From Cryptomeria japonica (lineage: Eukaryota > Streptophyta > Pinopsida > Cupressales > Cupressaceae): a stretch of DNA of 64,000 nucleotides. This document shows positions 46,600 through 58,376 of the stretch, in pieces. The translations under genes were made by a program, and so were the position numbers. The first letter of the stretch is position 1. The number at the start of each line of letters is the position of its first letter. The DNA is taken from assembly GCF_030272615.1 (NCBI RefSeq), contig NC_081408.1:200716341-200780340 (forward strand), in the 5' to 3' direction. The notes beneath the pieces are model-generated. The model did not search any database and had not been told where the DNA came from. It worked only from the letters and a program-made list of their open reading frames with translations.

Positions 46600-49500
46600 G
46601 TAACTAATTGCTTACAAGTTTAACAATGTCTGCCAAAATTAGATTCAGGCTCCACATGAATTTGTTACTGTTAGAAAGAATGGTTTTTGTCTACTGGATC
46701 ATGTCGGTTAGATAGTGCATTTTTTTCTTTGATGACCATTATCCTTGAATTGTTGTCTTTGATAGCTCAACCCACCGAGTAATAAAACTATCCAATCTTG
46801 GACCAAGTTTGCTTTTCAGTTCCCAGGCTTTGAACCTTATTCTTTCTTTCTCTTTCTCCAAATTTTCAATATTTTCCTCATAAGCTTCCATTTCCTATTC
46901 AAAAATTGAGGTAAGTCCCAAAGAACCTATTAAATTATATGCAATGTCATCTATGTCCTTTTGTGTCTTCTTAATTTCCTCATCAATATCTTCAGTCAGG
47001 TGGTGAGGCTTGCTAGCTTCTCTATATGGCTCCTTATATTCCAAAATTGTTGAGTTAAGTACCAGTAATGGTGAATCCATGTTCTCAGTACAGTATTTGA
47101 TGGTTTTCACAAAGAATTCACCTTTCTCTTTATCTACTCTTTCCTTTACAGTTTCCTCATTTACCTTATCTATGGTTAGAACATTTTCTGCAATAAATTT
47201 GGACAATGCGTCCAATTTACCTAAAGAATCATCAATGTGATATGATGCTCTACAAAAATGGAAGGATTAGTAAAAACCTATTTTGATAGCTAAACACACA
47301 CAAGGAAGCACAAGAGACAAGAGTTAGTCATTAGTGTTAGCAAATCAAAGATTGTATACTATCCTAAGAAATCATATCAAGAAAAACATTACTAACAAAA
47401 TAGAAAGCTTAAGGAATCTTAAAAAAGTAACTAAACATCTCCATATTAGTGTAGCTCTTAGCAACTTTTTGCACTATGCATGCCTTATGGAGATTCAAGA
47501 CTGAAAAATGATTAATCTAATGCTATGCAAGAGTGAAGCAAACTAATATTAGATGCTATGAAATGAGAAATGATTTATTTTAGACCAAAATCACAATGTA
47601 TTATTGATTTATGTTAAATTCTCTTCTCTGAAATTCACTATAGTTTAAATGCATGTAAGTTTTTGGGATTATGGCTAAGAATGCTAAATTCTTGAGGATT
47701 TAAAAATGAGGAATGTGAGCTCTATTCATAGGTAAAATGGAGCAATGAATGGTTGAGATTGAGTAATCTCAAAAAGGACCATGATTGAATGGTTTATGAT
47801 CTATGTGAGGACTTTCAACCCAATCCCATGATGACAAGTGTCAATATGAGATGGGTTTACAGGAGAGGGAAGAATCATTAAATGCTTGACATGACCTGAG
47901 AGTTAACATGGGAGGTAAGGTTAAGGTTGGGTTGAGTAAATAAATTCATTATTCAAAGAATAATTCTTTTATCCAATGGATAAACTCTTGTGCAAGAGTT
48001 AGTGAGGATAACCATGGTCAAAGCAATAAATGCTTGATGAGACACATGGGTTACAAGAAGGTTGAGTTAGGGGTCAAAGTCCCTAACGATGGGTGCAAGT
48101 GGATTTAACCATAAATGATCATGTAAGAGCCATTAGTGGTTTGGAAGACTTTAGAGGTTAGATTGTTGAACAAACAAAGCATTTAATGCTTTTCAAAGAC
48201 TTTCGAGTCTTTGAGAAGTGACTCCAAGTTCCTTAGGAATGTGACAATAATTACGCGATAGATTAGGATAATTAGGAAGGTTTTAGAAGAATCTAGAAGG
48301 GGGTTAGAATTTGCAAGTGGGTTTGGTGGGTGAGGGAAAATAGGATTTTTATTAAAATAAAATTCATTTATTTTAACAAATAGGTGCAAGTTGCATTTTT
48401 AGGAGAATGCGAGTGGGGACGATTTTAATGATTTAAATAAATATTTTTTATTTAATTTATTTAAAAGAGGAAAGGGGATTAAATAAAATAAATAGGATTT
48501 ATTCATTTAATTGATTGTGAATTTAGTTTAATGAATTAATTAAAATAAAGTAAATAATTTATTTAATTAATAGGAGAATATTTGAAGATGAATTAATTAA
48601 TGTTAATTTAATTAACTGATGGCTAGTGGATTTTTAATCAAATAAATAGCAAATATTCATTTTATTAAAATGGACAGAATTATGTGACTACATGATCTAT
48701 CTTACAGGTTGGTGCAATCATCTTCAAAATAGGTAATGTGTCATCAATAGCCTTAATTGAATCCAAAAGAACATCTATTACATTAGTGGGTCTGAATTCT
48801 CTAATAGATGTGCTTGGTTTTGTAATAGATTTCCTTTCAACAAATACCTGCCCTATTTCCTTAACTATTTCTTCCTTGTTTCCATCAATTGCTTCCTCTT
48901 TATTTACATTTTCTATTGGTTTCTCTGTCTGTATTATTACCTGTGATTCTTCTGGTTTATAAGTTTGAGTAAGTACCTCTGCATCTACCGGTTTCTTTGT
49001 CTCTGGTTTCTCAGTGTTAGTTACCTTAGCCTCTTCAGGTATCTCAATGTTTTGAGAGTCAAAAGTGTGTGTCAGTGACTCAGAGATCTCACTGTTCTTA
49101 ACATCAGTTGCCTTAACCTCTACATTCTCTTTATCCATAACAATGTTAAAATCTTGTGTATCAACATTCATAGTGAATAGAATTTCAGAATCCAGGTTAG
49201 TGTCATCATGTGTTACCTCTTCAGTTGCCTTATCTGGTTGATTGTTTGTATGTACCGGTGTATCTAAAGTTATTGGTGGAGTATCCTGTGTTGGTGGAGG
49301 AATGTTATTTGTGACCTTTATAATAGGTATACTACCAATTTTTCTCTTACCTTTGTCCTTTTTGTAATGCTTCACAAAAGATTTATCCATTTTCTTTCTC
49401 TCCCTTTCCTCTTTCTTTTCTTTTTCAACAAATTTTTTTGTCCCATTTGTCTCCAGTTTCATCAACTAGCTCTTTTACTTTCCTAGCCATTAGGCTAACG

Positions 49501-51340
49501 TGTTAGTGTCCACTCACAAAAGCTGACCAGTTTGCTTCAAAAATCAGTTCATCATTTTCCCCTTTAGAATTTATAGGGTGCACTGCCAATAATGCTTCCA
49601 CTTTTAACTTTTTATCTAATTCCATCACTGACATTCTTTTAGCTTCTAATCTTAGATACAAGTCATTCAATAGATCATCTACAACTTCAATCAGAATCTT
49701 CTTATAGATGTCTAAATGCAAAATAATAGTAGTGTCAATTGTGTCCTTGTCAGAATCTTTGAATGAATGACACAATTTTCTCACATTACTGAGATTACCT
49801 TCTTGTGTTATCTTATTTACCAGTTCCTTCAGTGTAAGGGTGTCTGGTGTATTAGGTTGTTTCCTCTTAGGAGTTAGCTTCTTCTTAGGCTCCCTTATAG
49901 CCTGTTGCTTCTTCCTTAAAGTTCTTGTATTTTTAGGAAAAGGAGAATGTATCGGTGAGGGTATCCTCTTCTTGCTTTCTACTCTCTTGAACTCGGATTA
50001 TTTTCCATTGTCTATATCTAAAGAAGTGACAACCGGTGAAACATGAGGTACCGGTTCCAATCTTTCCAGTTCACTAGAAGATATACCACTCAAGTTCATT
50101 ACATTTTCCTGAACCTCCTTAGCCATCTTGGATGCATCTCTAATAAATTTATCTCTTCTTTTTCTCTACTTCTGCATCAAAACAATACTCTCAATGGAAT
50201 CAACACTACCAAAAATTTCTTTAGATGGTTCCTTAGGTGCATCAAGAAGTGTTTTATCATATGCTTCAAAAATATATAGATCAACTTCATAACCCATTTT
50301 TTTTATCCAAATAGTTCCAGGAGTAACAACTTCCATCCATGTTTCATCTCATTTGACTACAAAAAAAAATTTCTTATCATACTTGTCTATAATGCTTTGT
50401 GGTATCCTTTCTCTAGCCTTCATCTTAGTTTGGAGGTTTTTGAAGTAGTCTGCTATAATGTTATCACTGTTAGAGCCCATACTGGTGATAGCTTCCATGA
50501 TTTGTTTGCCTACCAAGATGTCATATCCAAAGTCCTTATGACCAATGTCGGGTATCTCTTTGGTGAAGTAAAGTATCAAACACACAAGCAGGTTGCCAAA
50601 ACGGAATGTCCTCCTCTTGTCACCCTTAGTCTTATTCAGGTTATCAATTAGTTCATCCTTAAGCCATTTGTAGATATCGATCCTAGCATTTTTTTTAACC
50701 ATCTCATATGCACTATGAATACATAAGTTGGAAACAAAGTTTAATCTATTTGCATGAGTTACTCTATAGCCAAGTACCATGCTCACGTATCTCACATTTG
50801 TATTAGTAATGTCATTAACCCTAAGAGATATGTTGTCGGATGTGACTTCGGTTAGGTCCATAACACCCTTGTTAGGTATCTTATTTGTTTTTTCGGGCCA
50901 ACTACCAGTTGAGGGTAAACCAGTAATTGCCTTGATTTCTTCTTGTGAGATTTTAAAAACAGAGTCTAGCCACATAAACTCTCCATGAACTCTGCTCATT
51001 ACAACAAACTAATTCCTTTGGAAATTCAAGTATGTTCAAAATTTCAAAATATGCTAGGTCTCCTACAATCTTATGCTCCAGTTTAATGAAACCTTGTTCA
51101 TCAGTAATAAAATCATTGTACATGTTCTTTAAATCATCAGTCCCTAAATTTTCAATGTTGTAGTGAATGTAAATTCTCGGGTCTTCGGCAAAAGCCACTC
51201 CCTTCAGAATTTTTGAAAAAGCTCTTATAGAATCATCTTGCTTGGTAATTTCAGGGATGATTTTAAATATGGGTCTAGCGCACTTAATGCTTTTACCATA
51301 GTAGGGTTTGCAATAAACTCAGGTGCAGAAGATGAAGATG
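46600..51340 (-). pseudogene. ORF2 of element D, unknown conserved protein
   Basis: N-terminus SSSSAPEFIANP at about 51340; the start codon is missing at the junction with H. Conserved blocks: SRVHGEFMWLDSVFKISQEE, IKAITGLPSTGSWPEK, NTNVRYVSMVLGYRVTHANR, KGDKRRTFRFGNLLVCLILY and RERIPQSIIDKYDKKFFFVV. The Lys/Glu/Thr-rich part is 48680-49465. The C-terminal coiled coil (46600-47215) matches the end of ORF2 in A, with KEKERIRFKAWELKSKLGPR. Frame changes near 51000, 49800 and 49470. Confidence 0.72.
47243..48692. repeat. Solo-LTR-like insertion G, 1,450 bp
   Basis: An AT-rich block interrupting ORF2 of element D. It begins TGATGCTCTAC and ends GTGACTACA, flanked by TGATA (47238-47242) and TGATC (48693-48697), a one-mismatch TSD. 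Removing it brings the two sides into line with the same region of element C (4090-4135). It has no ORF and long runs of ATTTAATT-type sequence (48350-48650). Likely a solo LTR of a gypsy-type element, family unknown. Confidence 0.6.
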
Positions 51341-51673
51341 CAGAGTAGTGCTTTTGTGTGTAGATTAGCGCTTTTGTTAGGAAGGTAGATGCCCCAATGT
51401 GTTGAAAAAGAATCTCATGATGCCAACAATGGATGGATGGAGATGTAATTTTAAGAGTTGTTTTGAACCATAGGAGCCCTGATGAGACTTAGGTCATTAG
51501 AATAAATTCTTGTTGTAGTCTAGGTGTGCTATGATTGCTTACCTATTGAGACCCGAAGATACTTGATCAAAGTATCTATTGATAGTCTAGGTTCAAACTT
51601 AAGAAATTTTGAAACAAAACAACTGATGATGATGGTTGATACATGTGTGTATGAGGATCTTCATGTCTAACAA

Positions 51674-53030
51674 ATGCATGAGAGGCATCCAACCACACAG
51701 GTGCTACGTGATCGATTGACAAAGGTTGAGGTGGACTGCATTGTAGCGACAAGCCTATATCATGTTATGTATATGCCCATGATTTGGATGAATCATGGGA
51801 TGATCACAACATTAGCAAAGTGGTGGCATAGTGAGACATGCACATTTCACTTAGCATAGGGGGAGATGACGGTTACACTGGAGGATGTATGGCGCATCCT
51901 ACACATTCCTATTCGAGGAGAGCTGGTGATGTATGACTGAGCTTGGGGGATAGCAATAGTACAAATATTTTTTGATGAGGATGTATTTATTCACGATGGC
52001 TTTATAGCATGGGAGGATATAGCTGCTTTGTATGAGCCACTAAAGTCTATTTTATTAGGTATTGTTGGGTGACTGCTATGTCCAGATCGATAATTGCATG
52101 GACTGGCAGTTGGTTGGGGTCAGGTGATCGAGTAGATGATGAAAGAGGGGACTCAGTTTCCATGGGGACCATACATATTATCGCACTTATATCATGAGCT
52201 ACATGAGGTAGTATACCGAGAGGTGAGCTCATTAGGAGTAGGTATCACTTTGCTTCATATTTGGGCATGGGAGTACCTTCCTATGAAGTGACCCATGAGT
52301 CTGAGATTCAGAGCAGTGGACCAGCTGTATGTATACATGTATGGAGGTATGATGAGTCAGCCCCACCTAGGGAAGTTAGAGTAGTAGCAGTGGGCACTAG
52401 ATGATTTAGATACCGTGATCTGGAGGCCGTACATTGAGTGTGAGCCCTGGGAGTAGGATGTAGAGGCCTTGCTGTATGTTTTCATGACATGATACCTCAT
52501 TAATAGGACAACCTACAATATGGAGAGACAACTTCCAGGTAGAGTACTAAGACAGTTTGGGTGGAGGTAGGGATTTCCTAGTGGATCGGGAGAGTATGCA
52601 CGGGTGGTACGAGAGAAGTTCTTATGGGGCCTAGTATTACCCTATGATTAGGCTCTGGTAGAGTTCTACATGCTATAGGCGAGACCATGGCAGATGAGGC
52701 CGAGGATGGTAGATGCAGGGGTTAATAATGAGTACACATAGTATATCATGACACATCTGATTCCTTTGATATCAAATCCAGCAGAGCCTATTCCTTCCTT
52801 TGAGGAGGAGAGGAGATAGAGATGGAGGAGGAGAGGAGGTCACCTAGGTGGATGAGGGAGAGGTGATGGAGGTGGTGGGGATGGAGGAGGAGGTGATGGA
52901 GGATGAGGAGGAGGAGGATTTGGAGGAGGTGGTGGATTTGGAGGTGGAGGTGGGGTGGTGCATGATTATAGCAGAGAGGGAGAGGTTGTTAGCCATTGTG
53001 GCTATCACAGGGAACTTTGATGCAGGAAAC
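51674..53030 (+). pseudogene. Plant mobile domain (PMD) protein, antisense in element H
   Basis: One plus-strand frame from 51674 (MHERHPTTQVLRDRLTKVEV) to about 53000, broken by more than ten stops. Diagnostic PMD motifs: TLAKWWHSETCTFHLA, GEMTVTLEDVWRILHIPIRG (51860-51920), then LLHIWAWEYLPM near 52255-52290. A Gly-rich tail follows (52820-52950). PMDs occur in plant MAIN/MAIL proteins and in transposable elements. Here it lies downstream of the gypsy integrase and on the opposite strand, the arrangement of extra antisense ORFs described in some plant gypsy elements. Clearly a pseudogene. Confidence 0.82.
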
Positions 53031-53600
53031 ATGAGATTAGGTTGCAGGGATGCGGGGGAGGGATAGGTACCTATGGAGATAGGGGAGGGAGCTACAGGAG
53101 AGGGAGCCACTGGAGAGGCACCTATGGATATAGGGGAGGGAGCTACAGGTTGTGGAGATCTACGAGGTCATATGATACTAGTTTTGCAGACTCGACTAGA
53201 GGATATGGAGGCAGAGGTGGCAGCTAGAGATGTGCAATTGTTTGCACAAGAGTCAGAGTTGACCATAGTGTTGCAAGAGAGGGATGTTGCAGTGGAGAGA
53301 TTAGCAGAGCTGTAGGAGAGAGTATAGTTTGGAGTAGGAGCACAAGGTCCTATTGGGGAGGTGATTGAGGGAGATTCAGCGAGCATAGACTGAGATAGAG
53401 TATTGGCGGGGGTTATATGAGTAGGAGGTTCCATCTAGTTGATAGGAACTTAGTTATTCTTAGATGCATCGGGAGAGATCAGAGCAGTCTCAGAGGATGC
53501 AAAGCAGTGGTGGTATGATGGGTCCTCCATAGTGAGATAGGTTAGGTGGTGCAAGGGGTAGTGGAGGAGCAGGTGGTGCAGCATCTGGTCAGAGTGGCAT
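53031..53600 (+). other. Low-complexity tail after the PMD pseudogene
   Basis: Gly/Glu-coding repeats (GAGGGAGCTACAGGAGAGG-type units at 53080-53150) followed by a short coiled-coil-like stretch (LQTRLEDMEAEVAARDVQLF at 53190-53250). It may be the C-terminal end of the PMD protein in another frame. Confidence 0.45.
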
Positions 53601-56290
53601 CTGAGAGAGCATTTTGTATGTTTATCATATTGTCATTTTGGACTGTATCTTGGATGGCTCTTGGTAGCTGATATGTTTAGAATTCATTGTACTCTGATAC
53701 ATGTATATTTTTGCGATATGATATGATATATGAGGAGATGCCATATTTTGTGATGATATGCATGTTTGATGATAGGTATGGATTTTATGCAGGATGATGA
53801 TCTTTGATGTATGCTTAGATGGATATTTGTGCTTGCTATATGCATGTGTGGATGAGATGATTCCTATATTCATAGTTTATGATGATTTATTTATATGATG
53901 TCTATATGCATGTTTATGAATATGGTACTAATCATGTGGATGCAGGGTTATATGTATGCATGATGTGTTGGTGAAATGCTTTATGTATGTAATGCCATGA
54001 TGATGATGCATGCATAATAAAATGATACTAACAATGTTAATGATGGTACTTTGTATTTTATGTTGATGAGATAATGAGATGATGATATGTAGTGATAATT
54101 AATGTAATGTATGAATGATTTATGTAAATGCATCTAGATGGTTAAAATGAATCCAATATGGATAAACAAATGTAAAGTACAAATGTTTATATGATGATAT
54201 CTAAATAAAAAATGTATAAATCATTATTGAGACAAATGGTTTTGTTTGTGATGATCGAAATGTTGATAAAATATAGCTAAGTGAAATGATAATGGAACTC
54301 ATGGGTAATGAATAATTGTACCTGAATGTAATGAAAAAAGATAATGAATGCATTCTAATGAATCTTAAATGAAATTTATTGTAAGATGAAATGAATGAAT
54401 ATAAGAATATACTGGATGGATAAATGAATGCACTTAACTTGTGGATAGATAAATAAATACATGCAACTATGGAAATCTAAACAAATATATGGGAAACAAG
54501 TTAAAATGATGATAAATGATGAGTGTAAATGATACTAAATGAATGCACAGTAATGGCTAATAATGGTAATAAATGCAATGATGAGAATTTTTCATATAAA
54601 TGAATCTAAATGTCATGAGTTTGCAATGATGAAATGATGTAATGATACCGATGCAAGTACCCGATAGTGAACTATATGTATTTAAATGCGACTAAATGAT
54701 ATGAAATGCACTCTAATGAATTTTAAAGAATAAGGTTAATAAAACCTATATGCAAGTACATGATAATGAACTATTTGCATTTAAATGCAACTAAATGTAA
54801 TTAAATGATGATGTTCTCATGATAGATGAATGCAAGGTTGTTTAGACTTTGCATGATGCACTGATGATGTATCAGAGAACTCTGTCATCATTGTATCCAA
54901 GACCAAGTCATTTTTCAAATAACTTCTCATATTAATCTTGTTCACACTTGCACACAAAACCATGCATATGAATAATGAATAATTAAATGGATGGGTGATA
55001 TGCAATAGAATGCAATATAAATAGATGAGATGGAATGACGATCCATAGTGCTTTATTTTTATCATTGAGCATGATAGTATCATTCTTGGACGAGGTACTA
55101 GGAACCAAGGAGGGAGCATTGTACCTGCAAACAAACAACCTAAATAAAGAATATGGAATATAGACCCTCCATAATTGTTCATGCTCATATGGTTGAGGTA
55201 TACACTATAGTTAGCAAGCCGTAGTGATCCATGACTATATTTTGCATAAGATTATGTATCTTAGTGAACTTTCCATGTAGACAGCATTAGTACATGCTCC
55301 AGAACTTCATTGGAATAATTCATAGAAGATAAGCAAAATAGAAATGACACTTAGGAACCATCATGGCCACTCTAAGAACTTGTGGATATCCCGGAGTAGC
55401 GTAAGAACCTGATATAAATAAATAAATAACGTATCAAACTGACCAAGTACTTGATAGCTTAAACATAATTTTCTTGTCAAAGAAAAAGTTATCTTGTCTT
55501 TGTTTTGGTAAGGAAGGATGCATCCTTGTTAAGACAGTTGTTTTGTCGATGTTGATTGTTTGGTTGGGATGATAAGTAATCATTGTTTGAGTATCTCAAT
55601 GTTTGTTTGGTATCTTCTTGGATGCGTATGTCAAGGTGTTGCGATGTTTTTTAATGATTTTTGATGTTTTCTGATGGTTTTGGATTTTTGTGAGTGTTTT
55701 TTAATGTTTTTGGTATTTTGTGAGATAGTTTTGAATGAATAACCCAATGAATCACAAGTGATGTAGAATCCACTTCCATCAATAGGTTAAGGGTATTGCC
55801 CCCAGTTTAAACATGACTATGAAAAAGCGGGACACAAGATGCATGAAGTACTATCCTTGATTGCAGATCAATAACAAACCATGGTTTGACCAGTGGAAGA
55901 GTGGATACTATGAATTTGATCGCAACAATTTTGAAAGAAAATGGGGCCATATCCTTTATGAGTGGCACATGTTTGCCAGGTTTTTACCATCGCACTTACC
56001 CAAGGTGCCATCGGAGTGGTTGCTCATTGTTTGGATGCATGATTTTTCTTTACTATTTTTCCTTTTTTTGTATTTTCCTTAGAACATTTATCTGAATGTT
56101 TTTGGTGTTTTTCTGATATGTATGGGAGCTTGATGCTTTGTACAACTTATGTATAAAACCATTTGAGGTGCATGTTGTTGATTGGATCTACTAGCGGTTC
56201 TCCTTCTAAAGTAGCCAACTGATATGCCCCAGACCCAAATACAATAGTGATAACATATGGACCTAGCTATTTTGATTCAAACTTTCCCTG
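53601..56290. other. AT-rich non-coding region of element H
   Basis: About 2.7 kb between the PMD tail and the integrase. It is dominated by cryptic repeats of ATGAATG, AAATGATG and TAAATG. A local direct duplication of about 100 bp occurs at 54650-54800 (TGCAAGTAC to AACTAAATG twice). No gene or LTR edge recognised. Confidence 0.5.
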
Positions 56291-56293
56291 ATG

Positions 56294-57180
56294 TTATTTG
56301 TTTTGTTGGGTATGAGGATTATCTCGAAGAACAATATCACCTACCTCAAATGTACGAGGTCTAACCCAATGATTATAGCTTCTGCTCATGCGTTGCTGAT
56401 AGGCTTTGAGGTGATTGTATGTAGCTTGTCGTTTCTCATCAAGTAGCTCTAAGTCTTGAAGACGTGCTACTCTATATGCTTCATCATCTATGAGAGTATG
56501 AAAGGAAACCCATAGAGATGGTATCTCAAGCTCAATGGAAAGGATGGCTTCTGCACCATAAACCAATGAGTAGGGAGTTGCTCTTGTAGGTGTTCAAATG
56601 CTAGTTCGATACACCCATAGTGCTGCATTTAATTGAACATGCCAATCACGGCCTACATCATTGACTGTCTTCTTGAGGATTCTCAATATGTTTTTATTTG
56701 ATTCCTCAGCCTGACTATTTTTGTGTGGGTAATAGGGAGTGGAAAAGTGGTGTTGGATGTGAAACTTCTCACAGAGTTCACGAACATCCTGATTTTTTAA
56801 AGGAATCTCGTTATCTATGATGATGGACATGGGTACACCATATCGGCAGATGATGTAATTAAGGATGAATGAGGCGATATTCTTGCCAGTAACTTGGGTA
56901 CGTGGAACAACTTCGATCCACTTCTTGAAGTATTCGGTGGCGGTAATAATGAATTTGTGGTCGTTGGATGAAGATGGATGGATTTTACCCACAAGGTCAA
57001 GTCCTCATTGAGAAAAGGGCCATGGTGTTGTGATTGGTTGCAATTCTTGTGATAGTGCATGTATCAGGTCTTCGTGAACTTGGCACTTCTTTTATTTTCT
57101 GACAAAGTACGATGAGTCTTTTTCCATGGATGACCAATAGTATCTAGCATATATGATCTTCTTTTCTAGTGGAGGGCCAC
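56294..57180 (-). pseudogene. Ty3/gypsy element H integrase
   Basis: N-terminal zinc finger remnants EEVHERICGTHASG and FVRK-KKCQVH (56960-57220). Core: GLDLVGKIHPSSSNDHKFII (first Asp; preceding stop), ICRYGVPMSIIIDNE (second Asp) and KNSQAEESNKNILRIL (Glu). The C-terminal part LVYGAEAILSIELEIPSL and VRPRTFEVGDIVL follow to 56294. All three catalytic acidic residues remain. The wording matches Tat/Ogre-type integrases. A stop near 56590 breaks the frame. Confidence 0.9.
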
Positions 57181-57277
57181 TTGCGTGAGTTCCACAAATT
57201 CTTTCATGTACCTCTTCCATGGCCTTTGTTATCTCATCATGTTCTAGACATCGAAGGAGAGTACTATCAAGATTGTG

Positions 57278-58250
57278 TCAGTTTAGGGTTTCAACAATAA
57301 TGGTATATCGAGCGGTTTGGCGAATGAAGGTTTTACCTTGGTTATTTGATTGGTTAGGAGGAAGTGTATGATTATGGAGATAGGTGTAGAAATCACCATA
57401 CCATGGGGATTTGGAACTGACAAGGTGACATATCATCTCAGATTCAGGGATATCATAAGAAGGAATCCAAAGTTGTTCTACCAAGATCTCATACCATGTT
57501 AAATTTTGTGGAAGATCTAGGAGAGATGCAATAGTATCCATAGCATTAGTAGCTCGATTCTTATCTCGGGGTATCTGCTCAAAGGTGATAGTAGTAAATG
57601 ATGCTTTTAAACTATCCATCATTTTCTTGTATGGCATGAGTTTATCATCCTTGGTCTTATATACATCGGGTACTTGTTGGATGACCAGTTGGGAGTCACC
57701 ATATATCTATAGCTCTTTTAATTTCCATTGTATGGCTAGTCTAAGTCCTATGATTAAGGCCTCATATTCTTCTATGTTCTTCATGCATGGAAATGTGAGC
57801 CTAGAAGACTTTGGGATGATGTCACCTTGAGGTGTGATAAACAAAATGCCTGCCCCTGAGCCATGCCTTGTATATGAACCATCAAAGTATAATTTCCATG
57901 GTTGTGTTGTTGTGATCATGGATATCTCTTCATCTACAAAACTAGAAATAAGAGGATGATCGCCTATGAGAGGTGCATCGGCCAACTGATCTACAATAAC
58001 TTGGCCCTTGATAGCCTTATGGTCCACATACTCGATGTCAAATTCACTTATAATCATCACCCATTTGGCTAAGCGGCCAATCAATGTTGCTTTGCTGAGT
58101 AAGTACTTTAGTGGATCAATCTTTGCAATGATTTTTACTTTATGTGTTAACAGATAGTGCCTCAGTTTAGTGGTTGCCAAGATTACTGCTAGGCAAGCTC
58201 GCTCAATAGGTGTGTAATTGAGTTCATAGCCGACCAGTGTGTGAGAGATG
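57278..58250 (-). pseudogene. Element H tandem RNase H domains (RH and archaeal-type RH)
   Basis: The first RNase H ends with ATTKLRHYLLTHKVKIIAKI, DPLKYLLSKATLIGRLAKW and KGQVIVDQLAD. A second RNase H follows: WKLYFDGSYTRHGSGAGIL, IEEYEALIIGLRLAI, then YGDSQLVIQQV and RATNAMDTIASL. Two consecutive RNase H domains are a known hallmark of the Tat lineage (including Ogre). A stop near 57710 interrupts the second domain. Confidence 0.87.
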
Positions 58251-58376
58251 TATTAAACAACACACTCTTTCCCTTCTGCATTATGTTGTGCCAGTATTCA
58301 ACCCAATGCTATAATTTTTGCTGAAATATAGAGTAATAGAGTTTACTCGGATTTGGTGGGATCAACAATGGTGTAT

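Larger units (their letters stand above)
45549..51345 (-). mobile_element. Non-autonomous LTR retrotransposon D, 5' part lost
   Basis: Minus-strand relative of A and C. It has a 3' LTR at 45549-46385, polypurine tract at 46386-46400, 3' UTR and ORF2, with a solo-LTR-like insertion at 47243-48692. Homology stops at the ORF2 start (about 51342-51348), where sequence assigned to element H begins. ORF1, PBS and 5' LTR are not in the window. The left flank is TGCAA; the matching TSD copy cannot be checked. Confidence 0.8.

Noticed and set aside
52848-53066. Acidic plus-strand ORF rich in Glu/Val (MDEGEVMEVVGMEEE)
   Set aside because: Alternative frame of the Gly-rich tail following the PMD pseudogene; low-complexity GGAGGA repeats are open in several frames.
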